Below, piece by piece: positions 1 to 8,069 of a stretch of DNA of 43,577 nt. The DNA lies in NCBI GenBank assembly GCA_016183065.1, contig JACPFF010000006.1, positions 1 through 43,577 on the forward strand. Reading direction: 5' to 3'. Within the stretch, counting starts at the first letter, position 1; each line of letters opens with the position of its first letter. Source of the stretch: Deltaproteobacteria bacterium. Lineage in GTDB: Bacteria > UBA10199 > GCA-002796325 > JACPFF01. The notes under the pieces are model-generated. The model was given only the letters and a program-made list of their open reading frames with translations. It ran no database searches and had not been told where the DNA came from. The position numbers and the translations under genes were made by a program.

Positions 1-158
1 CATGAAAGGGACCGGGCACCGTCACCGCGTTGACGGGGGGTTCTCACAATGAGGCGCCCGGCGGGGTGGCCTGGGCGTGCGGGTGGGGAAAAACGATGGC
101 ATTTCCGTCGGGTGCATGGTGCCCTGGGGTGGCCCGGATCTTGCTGCGCTGTGGGGGT

Positions 159-3100
159 ATGCGATGGGGACGCCGGTTGATCGGGCTGGTGCTGCTGAGC
201 GGGGGCTTGGGTGTGACGTTCTCCGCGGGGGCCACGACGAGCTATTACGGGGCCACCCCCGGGAGCCCCTTCGCGCAATACGTTGGCAATAATGTCTACG
301 GCTGTGGGTATACGTTTGGGGCGGCCGAGATCGCCCAAATTCCGGCGCTGCAGGGCTGTGCGATTACGGCCCAGCACTGGTATCTGCTCCTCGGCGGGGG
401 CGCCCAGGTCCCCATCGAACAGGGGCTGGGCCTTCAGCTCGGCTCGGGGACCATCGTGCTCGATGCGCAGTGGTCCCCCACCGCGCTGGATCTCTATGTG
501 AATCAGTCGATCGCCTGTAGCTATCCCCTGCCGATCGCCATGCAAGTCACGTCGACATGCCCGGGGGATGCCGCCCCGAAGCCGTCGCCCTCCAAAGAGG
601 AGTCCCAGCCGACCCCGAAGCCCTCGTGCAAGGACAAACCGTCGGTCAAGGTCTGCGTCGATCTCAACCAAAACGGCATCGGGGAGTTGAGCGGTGGAGC
701 CGTCTACGAGCGCTGTGCGTATGACGAGCTGGCGCAGACCCTCCCGCACCATTTTCTCACGGCGCCCGCAAAGCTATGTGGGGAAGAGTGTCAGACCTTC
801 AAAGCCATCGCGCAGTGTCCGGATTTTGATAAAAATGGCCAGGCGGATTTCTCCGGACAATGGATCACAGACAATATCTGCGACACGCTCTACGACTATG
901 TCCACAAGGGCGATGTCTATAATGGCATTCCCTATCAATACGGCTATATGTATCGGCTGAAGGGGGGGTGCCAGCCCTATGAGTGTACGACCAATCCCGA
1001 TGTCGCGATCTGTCCGGATGCCGATCAAGACGGATTTAAAGACACGGCGGGGAGCTGGTGGCCGGACTGTGCGTATCAACAGGCCTCGGTGAACGGCCAA
1101 TCTGCGCAGGGGTGGACACTGCCGAAACACTATTTTCTGGGCGATGATCACGGCTGCGGTCTGCTCGATTGCGATCCGACGGACAAGGCGATCCATCCGG
1201 GCCCCGACGGGCTCCTCGTGTGGGCGTGTCAGGATCATGATGGCGACGGATTTGCCAATGTGCCCGCCTCAAATCAGACCAACATGTGTGCCGCCGGCAA
1301 GGGGCTGCAGGCGCCGGCGCCCCCGGGCTATTTCTGGGGCTATCCGGATTGCCAACCGTCCGATTGCGACGATGACCCCACGGACGACATGCCGGGCGAG
1401 CCGCCGGCCAAGGCCAAATGGCAGCAAGTCGCTGCGTGGCGGGACTTGGACGGGGACGGATATTTCGGGGGGACGAAGCTCTACCTCTGCATCGGCCAGG
1501 AGCTCCCGCCGGGCTATACCGACGTGGCCCCCCCCGCGAATGCCGTCGATTGCAACGATTGGCCTGCCACCCCGTGGGCCGCGGAGACGAACCCCGAGAC
1601 GGTCTGGGTATTTGATGCCGATGGCGACGGGTGTCCGGGGACGTATGAGTATCCGTCGTGCACGACCCCCACGATCGATCCCGTGAAGTTTCCCCAGGGC
1701 GCGTGGATCCGGAAGGCCCAGATCGCGCAGGACCACCTTGAGACCGATTGCGAGGAGACGAATCCGAAGCGCTGCGTGCCAGACTGGTACGCCGATGCCG
1801 ATCGGGATGGGGTGGGGACGGTCTGGTGCAATCACGGGTGTCAGCCAGATCCCAAAGCGGCCGCCTGTCAAGCGGCCCTCACGGAGTGCGCGGCGACCAA
1901 TGCGCTCCTCGCGACCGCGACGGGCGCGGCGATCACTGTCGGCGCGGGCGCCGCGGGGGCGCCCCCGAGCAGCCTGTGGGCCACGATGTTGCAGCCAGCC
2001 GGGGCGGCCTCCTCTGCACAACGGCCCGGCGGCCCCCTGCCGCGGGCCGTGCCGCGCGCCGGCGCTCGCATTGAGATCGCGCAGGATTGGCACGTGCTGG
2101 GGCCGGGCGGGGGCCCCGCGGCGGCCCCATGGTGGGCCACGACACCGTGGTCGGCCGGCGCGGCCGGGGTCTTTGCCGCCACCGCGCCCGCCGCGCTGGG
2201 GAGTGCGGCCACGGCCCTGCCGGCCCCCTACGCCACCACCCCCGGCGATTGTGATCCCTGCAACCAAAACATCACCGATGGCAATCAGGAGGTTTATTTA
2301 GATATCGATGGGGATGGCTATGGGGATGGGGCGTCATTTACCCTCCCCTGTCACGCGTACGAAGAAAAGAAGCGCGACGAGACGCAAGCGAGCCTGCTGA
2401 AACCGGAGTGTGTGGAGCAGGCCACGCAAATCATGAAGCAACATCAACTCTCCGGATTAGATGCCGAAGCGGTCTGCACGCAGGCCATTGCCAGCGATAC
2501 CCTCTGGGTCGCCATGAAAAAGGGTGACGGCCTTGATCTCTCACCAGAGATATCGCCGGACATCACCTGGGGATTCGATGGAGATAGTGATGGATTTATC
2601 CGGGCTGCAGGAAGTAGCCCCATGCCCCTGTCGGAACTTTTTCTCCAGTGTTTTACGCCCTCAAGCCATTTATTCACCTTCAACGCCGCACATCCCCCGT
2701 GCCAAAAGGGAACCTTCGATTTCTGCCAGGCATATTGGAGTTCCCCAGAGTGCATAGAACTGTTCTACACGATGCAATTTGCGAAATATAATGGCTTTGC
2801 CGATTGCAACGATACCGATCCGCTCAACCTGAACACTTTTAGCGAAGATCTCGACGGCGACACCGTGCCCAATGCCAACACACTGTATTGTTCACTACCA
2901 AGCGGCGTTCCCGTAGTGGCCTATTCCCATGAAGGCGATTGCGAGGACCTGAATGCGCAAGTGGGCGAGGCTGAAAAAAAATACGCCGATGATGATGGCG
3001 ACGGCTTCGGGGATCCCCATCGAAAATGGTCATTGTGTCCGGGAGATCCGCACCCGGAAGGGGTCGTGTTGGTAGACCATCCCAACGACTTCGCTGATTA

Positions 3101-4544
3101 TTATCCGTCTCCCTCAGTAATAGAAAACATGGCCTTTCAGGCGGACGGAATATTCTATCTGGAAAAATCAACGGGATTTAAAGAACTCTGTTTTTTTGAA
3201 GACAGTGAGTGGGAGACTCTCGGAGAAGGTCCCAAAATATATTATTATGGGTGTCTGCCAATGGTCCTGTCTGAATTGCTGGCCAAATCCCTCTTATACC
3301 CGGAGAATATCCCTGTCCTTAATGAAGCTGAACTGAGCAGTGATGAAAATGGAACAGCTTTTTATATTAAAAACCTGACAACCCATGAGGTCATCGCGAA
3401 CTATCTTCAATTGAGATATGGCAATCTTCCGCTCATTATTGAAAACCCGCTCACAAAAAACAAGGTGATCATGATTAATGGCACGGTTTACGATACGACC
3501 GTTAAATCACTCAAAGAAGGCTTGGGAGGCTGCATCGCACCCGAGGGGCTGTTGGGGGTTCCGATTCAGCATCACGTTTTATCCGATATCGAGATGTCTC
3601 TGTTTAGTGATCTGGGATACTCAAAATCATTTGTATTTGAAAACATCAAAGAATGTCTTTTATACACGCATGGTATCTATAATATAAAAGGAACCAAGTA
3701 TCTTATCAAAATGGAAAGTGATGACTCGGGCCAATTTTTGACGGCTCATGCATTGGGCGTTCTAGCTGATGCAGTGCCAACACTGAGCGTACCAATTGAT
3801 TTTAAATATCTGAATGACACCGACAAGGACGGTCTCGCGAATGAGCGGGAAGATATCAACACGAATGGTATTGTGGAGAGCGGAGAAACCGATCCATGGA
3901 ATCCAGATACCGATGGAGACGGGCATGAGGATGGTGTAGAAGTTGTTGACGGCGATACGACTGCTGCACTCAATCCCCAATTGCAGCCCTATGCAGATTC
4001 CTGTTTTTTTCTGGTTCCCCAAATATTGACAAATGCAGAGAAGGAAATCTGGGATTCCCGAAAGGCTATGGCCTTAAAGGTGGCGCCGATTGTCTGGAAA
4101 AAAATACAGAAGACCATTCCCGTTGCTTTTTTTAGTGGGCGCATGCTGGAGGAGGCTATTCAGGTGGCCATTCCGGCGTATATTCGGATCAAGCCGAAGT
4201 GCAATGCTACGACATACAGCTACGCATCAGGAGGTTACGTAAAAGTTGAAGGAGCGTGGGGGTTACAGGCGAGCACCTACCCGAATGATGAAGTCTACAT
4301 TGATTTGAAAGCGATTCTGAAAGACTATCCACCAATGTCTATCGAGGCGTTTAAATCAATGAAGGATCCATGGAATACACATCTACTTGACACATTTCTC
4401 CACGAAGCCATGCATGCCGCTCTCGATTTTACAATGTTTTCAGAATCTAACAAGGACGAGGTAGCATTGGGGCATCTCTATATTTACAGCATTCTTTCAA
4501 ATGGAAAATATAAGACTCTAGAAGGAATTCAAGCATTTGAATAA
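159..4544 (+). CDS. Large secreted DxDxDG-repeat protein with C-terminal HExxH motif
   Basis: The reading frame is open from position 30, but the ATG at 159 gives a clean Sec signal peptide (MRWGRRLIGLVLLSGG, then an AxA-like cleavage region), so I take 159 as the start, giving 1461 residues. About 13 EF-hand/thrombospondin-3-like motifs (DADQDG, DHDGDG, DLDGDG, DIDGDG, DDDGDG, DTDGDG) are spread over nucleotides 655-3930. They sit next to paired cysteines and DCDP, DCDD or DCND motifs, as in MopE-type putative metal-binding domains. An Ala/Gly/Pro-rich stretch (about nt 1860-2240) interrupts the repeats. Near the C-terminus, HEAMHAALD (residues 1415-1423) matches the HExxH zinc-peptidase signature, so a surface or extracellular metalloprotease is possible. 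Base composition falls sharply after about nt 2900, so the last third may have a separate origin. An export location is well supported; the enzymatic role is inference. Confidence 0.8.
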   Translation: MRWGRRLIGLVLLSGGLGVTFSAGATTSYYGATPGSPFAQYVGNNVYGCGYTFGAAEIAQIPALQGCAITAQHWYLLLGGGAQVPIEQGLGLQLGSGTIVLDAQWSPTALDLYVNQSIACSYPLPIAMQVTSTCPGDAAPKPSPSKEESQPTPKPSCKDKPSVKVCVDLNQNGIGELSGGAVYERCAYDELAQTLPHHFLTAPAKLCGEECQTFKAIAQCPDFDKNGQADFSGQWITDNICDTLYDYVHKGDVYNGIPYQYGYMYRLKGGCQPYECTTNPDVAICPDADQDGFKDTAGSWWPDCAYQQASVNGQSAQGWTLPKHYFLGDDHGCGLLDCDPTDKAIHPGPDGLLVWACQDHDGDGFANVPASNQTNMCAAGKGLQAPAPPGYFWGYPDCQPSDCDDDPTDDMPGEPPAKAKWQQVAAWRDLDGDGYFGGTKLYLCIGQELPPGYTDVAPPANAVDCNDWPATPWAAETNPETVWVFDADGDGCPGTYEYPSCTTPTIDPVKFPQGAWIRKAQIAQDHLETDCEETNPKRCVPDWYADADRDGVGTVWCNHGCQPDPKAAACQAALTECAATNALLATATGAAITVGAGAAGAPPSSLWATMLQPAGAASSAQRPGGPLPRAVPRAGARIEIAQDWHVLGPGGGPAAAPWWATTPWSAGAAGVFAATAPAALGSAATALPAPYATTPGDCDPCNQNITDGNQEVYLDIDGDGYGDGASFTLPCHAYEEKKRDETQASLLKPECVEQATQIMKQHQLSGLDAEAVCTQAIASDTLWVAMKKGDGLDLSPEISPDITWGFDGDSDGFIRAAGSSPMPLSELFLQCFTPSSHLFTFNAAHPPCQKGTFDFCQAYWSSPECIELFYTMQFAKYNGFADCNDTDPLNLNTFSEDLDGDTVPNANTLYCSLPSGVPVVAYSHEGDCEDLNAQVGEAEKKYADDDGDGFGDPHRKWSLCPGDPHPEGVVLVDHPNDFADYYPSPSVIENMAFQADGIFYLEKSTGFKELCFFEDSEWETLGEGPKIYYYGCLPMVLSELLAKSLLYPENIPVLNEAELSSDENGTAFYIKNLTTHEVIANYLQLRYGNLPLIIENPLTKNKVIMINGTVYDTTVKSLKEGLGGCIAPEGLLGVPIQHHVLSDIEMSLFSDLGYSKSFVFENIKECLLYTHGIYNIKGTKYLIKMESDDSGQFLTAHALGVLADAVPTLSVPIDFKYLNDTDKDGLANEREDINTNGIVESGETDPWNPDTDGDGHEDGVEVVDGDTTAALNPQLQPYADSCFFLVPQILTNAEKEIWDSRKAMALKVAPIVWKKIQKTIPVAFFSGRMLEEAIQVAIPAYIRIKPKCNATTYSYASGGYVKVEGAWGLQASTYPNDEVYIDLKAILKDYPPMSIEAFKSMKDPWNTHLLDTFLHEAMHAALDFTMFSESNKDEVALGHLYIYSILSNGKYKTLEGIQAFE

Positions 4545-4734
4545 ATGTTCCAACGGAATAACCCTGCTCGGTTGATAGTTTCTTGGAGGCCCATCATTTT
4601 TTACGAGATCTCCGCTTTTGTCCTCCAGGACGTTCACATATCCGCAAAATGGACATCGATGGTGGGTGTCGTGCAGGACATACTTTCCAAGGCATGTGGC
4701 GAAACGGTCATGCCGCCAATTTTTTCCCGGCCGC

Positions 4735-5397
4735 TTACAGGTGTTGCGGGCACGCGAGGGCTTCGGCCGGGAGGAGTCCGATTGACGCGGGCGGACCGTG
4801 CGACCGGATGAACCAATAATTCGAGAGGGGTGCGATCAGTGGCGAGACCGCGTCCACCACGTCACCGTGGGCCACGTGGCGTGCCGTGGCCGTGACCCGT
4901 CCGGTGGAATCGAGAAAATCGTGCACGGTAGCACGGCGTATGTTTACGGTACAGACCAGTGGTGCGCGACGCCGTGCGCGTTGGAAGGCGTCGCGAGACC
5001 ACCCCGAGCCGCAGCAGTCGGGGAAGCCGCCATGGAGCCGGATCTGTCGCGGATCGACATCGAGAAACAGGGTGGGGGTGTTCGGTCCGAACGAGGCGGC
5101 ATAGCGCTCGATCCCAGCGGGCGACTCTTTCCAGGGATAGAGCGGACCCGCCACGCATTCACACTGATGGGCGGTGGGACCAAAGACGGCGGTGTAGCCG
5201 ATAAAGAGTGCGTGCGCATCCCCCACCACGACGAGTCGACTGCCACCGAGCGTGCCGTTGGGATAGAAGCCCATCAGGTCGCTTGCCCCACCCGACGGGG
5301 CTGGGGTACACTCGGCCGGTTCACAGGCAGGGAGATCGGATGGGATCGATATCATGACCGCACTGCAACAGCCGATCAGCAGGAGACTGAGACGCAT
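4735..5397 (-). CDS. Putative lipoprotein of unknown function
   Basis: The 220-residue product starts MRLSLLLIGCC, a short signal sequence with a lipobox (LIGC), so it is probably lipid-anchored. The mature part is Cys-rich (CECVAGP, PDCCGSGW) and I recognise no family in it. The frame stays open 24 codons further upstream, but the lipobox decides for 5397. A GAGAG stretch about 8 nt upstream may be a weak ribosome-binding site. The start codon lies in the same CATG tetranucleotide as the start of the divergent membrane protein at 5396. Composition resembles the host genome. Confidence 0.6.
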   Translation of the reverse strand: MRLSLLLIGCCSAVMISIPSDLPACEPAECTPAPSGGASDLMGFYPNGTLGGSRLVVVGDAHALFIGYTAVFGPTAHQCECVAGPLYPWKESPAGIERYAASFGPNTPTLFLDVDPRQIRLHGGFPDCCGSGWSRDAFQRARRRAPLVCTVNIRRATVHDFLDSTGRVTATARHVAHGDVVDAVSPLIAPLSNYWFIRSHGPPASIGLLPAEALACPQHL

Positions 5398-5761
5398 GTC
5401 GACACTCTCTAGCGTTGTCCCGACGAGAACGCAAGCGTGGGGAGGCTTAGTCGTCCTGTTGAGCGGCATCGCGCTCTACAAATCGGTCGTGATTCTGTCC
5501 CAGGCCTCGTGTGCCTATTACGAGGGGATTCTCCATCGATGTATAACCGGGGTCTTTTGGACTGGGATGATTCCACTCGGATTCCGGATTTTCGCCCAGT
5601 GGTTTTTTCATCTGTGCCGAAAAAAATGGCGACCACTGTTGGGCTACAGCGGTCTTATCGGTCTTCTCCTGCTGATCGCACTCTGGCTCGGTTGGTACGA
5701 TCTCGAATACTGCCTTCTGGGGTATGACGGTACCGGATTTCCGCCTGATCTGGCGGACTAG
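5396..5761 (+). CDS. Small integral membrane protein, unknown
   Basis: The 121-residue product has three hydrophobic segments: around VVLLSGIALYKSVVIL, around GVFWTGMIPLGFRIF, and GLIGLLLLIALWLGWY. A basic CRKKWR loop lies between the second and third. I chose the ATG at 5396 because AGGAG lies 10 nt upstream. The in-frame ATG at 5354 would add 14 residues lying inside the divergent lipoprotein gene. No family is recognised. Two CDS sharing one CATG is unusual, so one of the two starts may be wrong or one ORF may be unexpressed. Confidence 0.5.
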   Translation: MSTLSSVVPTRTQAWGGLVVLLSGIALYKSVVILSQASCAYYEGILHRCITGVFWTGMIPLGFRIFAQWFFHLCRKKWRPLLGYSGLIGLLLLIALWLGWYDLEYCLLGYDGTGFPPDLAD

Positions 5762-5762
5762 T

Positions 5763-5885
5763 GTACTGCGTCAGAAATTCCTTTATGCTGCGTTACCCCC
5801 TCACTCGCGATCCTCACGTACAACCCAGTACGCTCCGGTGGCTCGTTCGCGGGTGCCTTGCCTAAAGGAATTTCTGACGCAGTAC
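5763..5885. repeat. Palindromic element with perfect 23-bp terminal inverted repeats
   Basis: The left arm 5763-5785 (GTACTGCGTCAGAAATTCC...) and right arm 5863-5885 are exact reverse complements over 23 bp. The 77-bp interior has further self-complementary pieces (GTAC...GTAC around AACCCA, and CTCGCGA against TTCGCGGG). It begins directly after the stop of the membrane-protein gene. Size, lack of coding and terminal symmetry fit a MITE or REP-type element. Only one copy is in this window. Confidence 0.75.
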
Positions 5886-5961
5886 TGTAAAGAAGCGTTG
5901 GACGCACTACACTAGAGGCCCCGTGATCTGTCCGGGAAGGGCGAAGTCTCCTTCCAGGGTG

Positions 5962-5981
5962 CCACGGGCGTGAGCCCGTGG
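5962..5981. terminator. Strong GC hairpin between convergent genes
   Basis: CCACGGGC, loop GTGA, GCCCGTGG forms a perfect 8-bp stem, lying 16 bp past the 3' end of the minus-strand ATPase gene and about 200 bp past the plus-strand membrane protein gene. There is no T-run on either strand, so intrinsic termination is uncertain. The flanking GTGGGGCCC resembles the GTGGGGCCCCAC end of the dispersed repeat family, so it may be a remnant of that family. Confidence 0.4.
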
Positions 5982-5997
5982 GGCCCTACTGAGACAC

Positions 5998-7125
5998 TCA
6001 CCGAAACTGCTGCAGAAATCGCTGAAAGAGTGGATCACTGAGCTGATATCCGCGATCAGACCGTTCAACAATCGACCGATTGAGCAGGTGTGCCATGATG
6101 AGCTGCATACCTCGCGGGCTCACGGAGACATTTTTCAGCACGGATTTCCCTGTCGGTTGCCGAATGATGGTCTCCTTTGCCATGACGATCAGGAGGCGCT
6201 CTTCTTTGGCGGAACATTGTGCCAGATACGTTTCGTACCGACTGCGCCGGTTTTCCACGGTGCGATCAATCGCCACATGCAGATCAGCACCGGTCACCGT
6301 GTGATGCGTAAACTCTCTGACGAGTGTGGCACAGACCATGTTGATGGCCTCGGGATTCCGATGTAACAGGTCTTGCAATTGTACTGAGCCCTCGGAGGAG
6401 ATCTGGATCTTGTGCGGAGCAAACCGTTCCGCCATGTAGTGGTAGTATTCCCGATAGGGGATTGGTCCAAAGGCAATATCTTCTCCAAATCCGGCCAGAG
6501 GCGCATTCGGTTTTGCAAGCATCCCGGCCAGCAGATGCTGCTTGGATCCCATCACAATGAGTGGAGTGTCGCGGAATTCCTGCAGCGCCTGCCGCATGAG
6601 TCCCTGCGCCTCTTCAACCAGGGCGATATCCTGGAACTCGTCGAAGACGACCAGTGTGGGGACTTGCGGGGCGATCTTCCCGCGAATAATGGCGAACAGT
6701 TCGCTGAACGACTCGCTTGCAGGGCGGGACGCGTTTCCGAGCGTTAACGTCGGCAGACCTGTGACCTCATCCACGCTGATCTGTGGACGCAGCCCTCGAA
6801 GGAATTGCTTGACCGATGTCAAAAACTGTTTTCCCGGGAAGGATTCGCCAAAAGAGTAGCCAAAAGCGTTGCGGATTCGCTCATGGATCGACGCCAACGT
6901 CTTCACCTCCATGACATCGACGAAAAGGACAAAGGCGCGTTTGTGCTTGCGGCGAAACTTCGGAATGATCACGCTCTTGAGGAGGGAGGTCTTGCCCGAA
7001 TTCCGGTGTCCATAGACCACCAATTTTGCTTTTCTTTCGATGCCGTCCCAAAGGGCCTTTTGTTCTGCATGGAGGTTGCAGATGTTTTCTGCATCCAGAA
7101 TCGTATCGAAATAGAATCCCTTCAT
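5998..7125 (-). CDS. Stand-alone AAA ATPase with C-terminal winged-helix-like region
   Basis: The 375-residue product has Walker A (GHRNSGKTSLLK, residues 39-50) and Walker B (LVVFDEFQDI, about 158-167), a helical lid, and a basic C-terminus (RSIVERSDRGYQLSDPLF) that looks like a winged helix. This layout matches the archaeal-type ATPase group (Pfam ATPase_2/COG1672-like), often single mobile genes of unknown role. The start at 7125 has no Shine-Dalgarno, only TATAAAATAAACCC upstream, so the message may be leaderless or nearly so. Two tandem palindromes at 7138-7164 sit directly in front of it. No partner gene is adjacent. The family is fairly sure; the function is unknown. Confidence 0.75.
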   Translation of the reverse strand: MKGFYFDTILDAENICNLHAEQKALWDGIERKAKLVVYGHRNSGKTSLLKSVIIPKFRRKHKRAFVLFVDVMEVKTLASIHERIRNAFGYSFGESFPGKQFLTSVKQFLRGLRPQISVDEVTGLPTLTLGNASRPASESFSELFAIIRGKIAPQVPTLVVFDEFQDIALVEEAQGLMRQALQEFRDTPLIVMGSKQHLLAGMLAKPNAPLAGFGEDIAFGPIPYREYYHYMAERFAPHKIQISSEGSVQLQDLLHRNPEAINMVCATLVREFTHHTVTGADLHVAIDRTVENRRSRYETYLAQCSAKEERLLIVMAKETIIRQPTGKSVLKNVSVSPRGMQLIMAHLLNRSIVERSDRGYQLSDPLFQRFLQQFR

Positions 7126-7137
7126 CGGGTTTATTTT

Positions 7138-7164
7138 ATACTTTCAGTATAATACTGCAAGTAT
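7138..7164 (-). promoter_or_regulatory. Two tandem ATACTnnnAGTAT palindromes upstream of the ATPase
   Basis: 7138-7150 is ATACTTTCAGTAT and 7152-7164 is ATACTGCAAGTAT. Each is a perfect 5-bp inverted repeat around 3 bases, spaced 14 bp centre to centre, so both lie on nearly the same scale as 1.3 helical turns. They start 13 bp upstream of the ATPase start codon. The site overlaps AT-rich sequence that could serve as a -10 box, so a repressor operator, perhaps autoregulatory, is the natural inference. Confidence 0.5.
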
Positions 7165-7196
7165 AATCGATTGATTGCGCCATGACCCATTCGCCA

Positions 7197-7335
7197 CCAT
7201 TACAGGGGCTCACGTTGCCCCCTCCAGCGGCAAAGCCGCTGGAGCCTCCCCCTCTCGCGCGCGGGGCGCGCTGGGGTACTTCCTCGTCCACCCAGCTTCG
7301 CGGGTCCCCGGACTCGGTCCTCGCCACAGCCCCCT
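7197..7335 (+). repeat. Dispersed modular repeat, copy 1 (truncated)
   Basis: It begins with the family end ATTACAGGGGCTCACGT, then a hairpin (7223-7231 pairing with 7235-7243 around AAA), then CTCTCGCGCGCGG and the core GTACTTCCTCGTCCACCC... to about TCGCCAC. It lacks the GTGGGGCCCCAC end seen in copies 2 and 3. It fills much of the 363-bp gap between the ATPase and the Skp gene. The rest of the gap (7336-7488) holds no gene I can support; a weak TTGTCA-17-TATGCG promoter-like pair lies at 7405-7433. Confidence 0.8.
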
Positions 7336-7488
7336 CCAGTGGCACAGTGACCGACGCCTTCCCGGTGTGCCTGGCCCCCCAGTCCAGGCCTCCGCGAAAA
7401 ATCCTTGTCATCTGGGGGATGCTCAACTATGCGACTCAGCACGTGTTGCAAAAAGGCACTGATTTTTCAAGGAAATGTGGAGGAGATT

Positions 7489-8064
7489 ATGCAACGGGTC
7501 GGAGTGCGATGGCGCAATGTGTGGTGTGGAGTGTCTGCGGCAGTGCTGTTGTGTGGTATCCCGTTGGTGCATGCCGCCTCGGAGAGCACACCGCGCATCG
7601 GGTACGTCGATCTGCAGCGGGCGCTCAATAACGTCAATGAAGGGCGGCGCGCAAAGGGCGAACTGGAACGGATCTTTACCAAGCGCCGGACCGAGCTGGA
7701 ATCGCTCAAGACAACGCTCGAAAAGAAACAGCAGGAACTCGAAAAAGATCGGCACATCCTGAGTGCAGAGGCATTGCAACAGAAGCAGGAAGCCTATCGC
7801 AATGAACTGCTAACGCTGACACAGAAAATGAATACCTATGAGGGGGAATTGGCGCAAAAAGAATCGGAGACCACGGGGGCCATTCTGAACGCCCTGCGGC
7901 ACGTGGTGCGCAAGCTCGGTGCAGATGAGGGGTTCGAGGTGATCCTCGAGACCTCGCAGGACGTCGTCCTCTTTTCACCGACCAAGTCCGATCTGACCGA
8001 GCGGGTGATTGAGCGATATAACGCCCTGCCAGAATCGCAGCGGCGGATTCCGGTGCGAAAGTAA
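7489..8064 (+). CDS. skp: OmpH/Skp-family periplasmic chaperone
   Basis: The 191-residue product has a signal peptide (about residues 1-31, ending VHA-A), then RIGYVDLQRALNNVNEGRRAKGEL, the classic OmpH/Skp beginning. A long charged coiled coil follows (about residues 60-125), then a C-terminal beta region (FEVILETSQDVVLFSP). The family forms jellyfish-like trimers that hold outer-membrane proteins unfolded in the periplasm. The start at 7489 is fixed by GGAGGAG 4 nt upstream; in-frame codons back to 7405 have no such site and would bury the signal peptide. The gene runs into the Trm112-FHA gene with 5 bp between. Confidence 0.9.
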   Translation: MQRVGVRWRNVWCGVSAAVLLCGIPLVHAASESTPRIGYVDLQRALNNVNEGRRAKGELERIFTKRRTELESLKTTLEKKQQELEKDRHILSAEALQQKQEAYRNELLTLTQKMNTYEGELAQKESETTGAILNALRHVVRKLGADEGFEVILETSQDVVLFSPTKSDLTERVIERYNALPESQRRIPVRK

Positions 8065-8069
8065 CGCCC

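Noticed and set aside
1269-2267. 332-codon minus-strand ORF within the first gene
   Set aside because: Low-complexity Arg/Gly-rich shadow of the GC-rich repeat gene, with no ribosome-binding site or domain.
4518-4760. Minus-strand open frame with CPFCGYVNV zinc-ribbon-like motif
   Set aside because: No start codon or ribosome-binding site is visible, and it overlaps the ends of two better-supported genes; it could be a decayed fragment.
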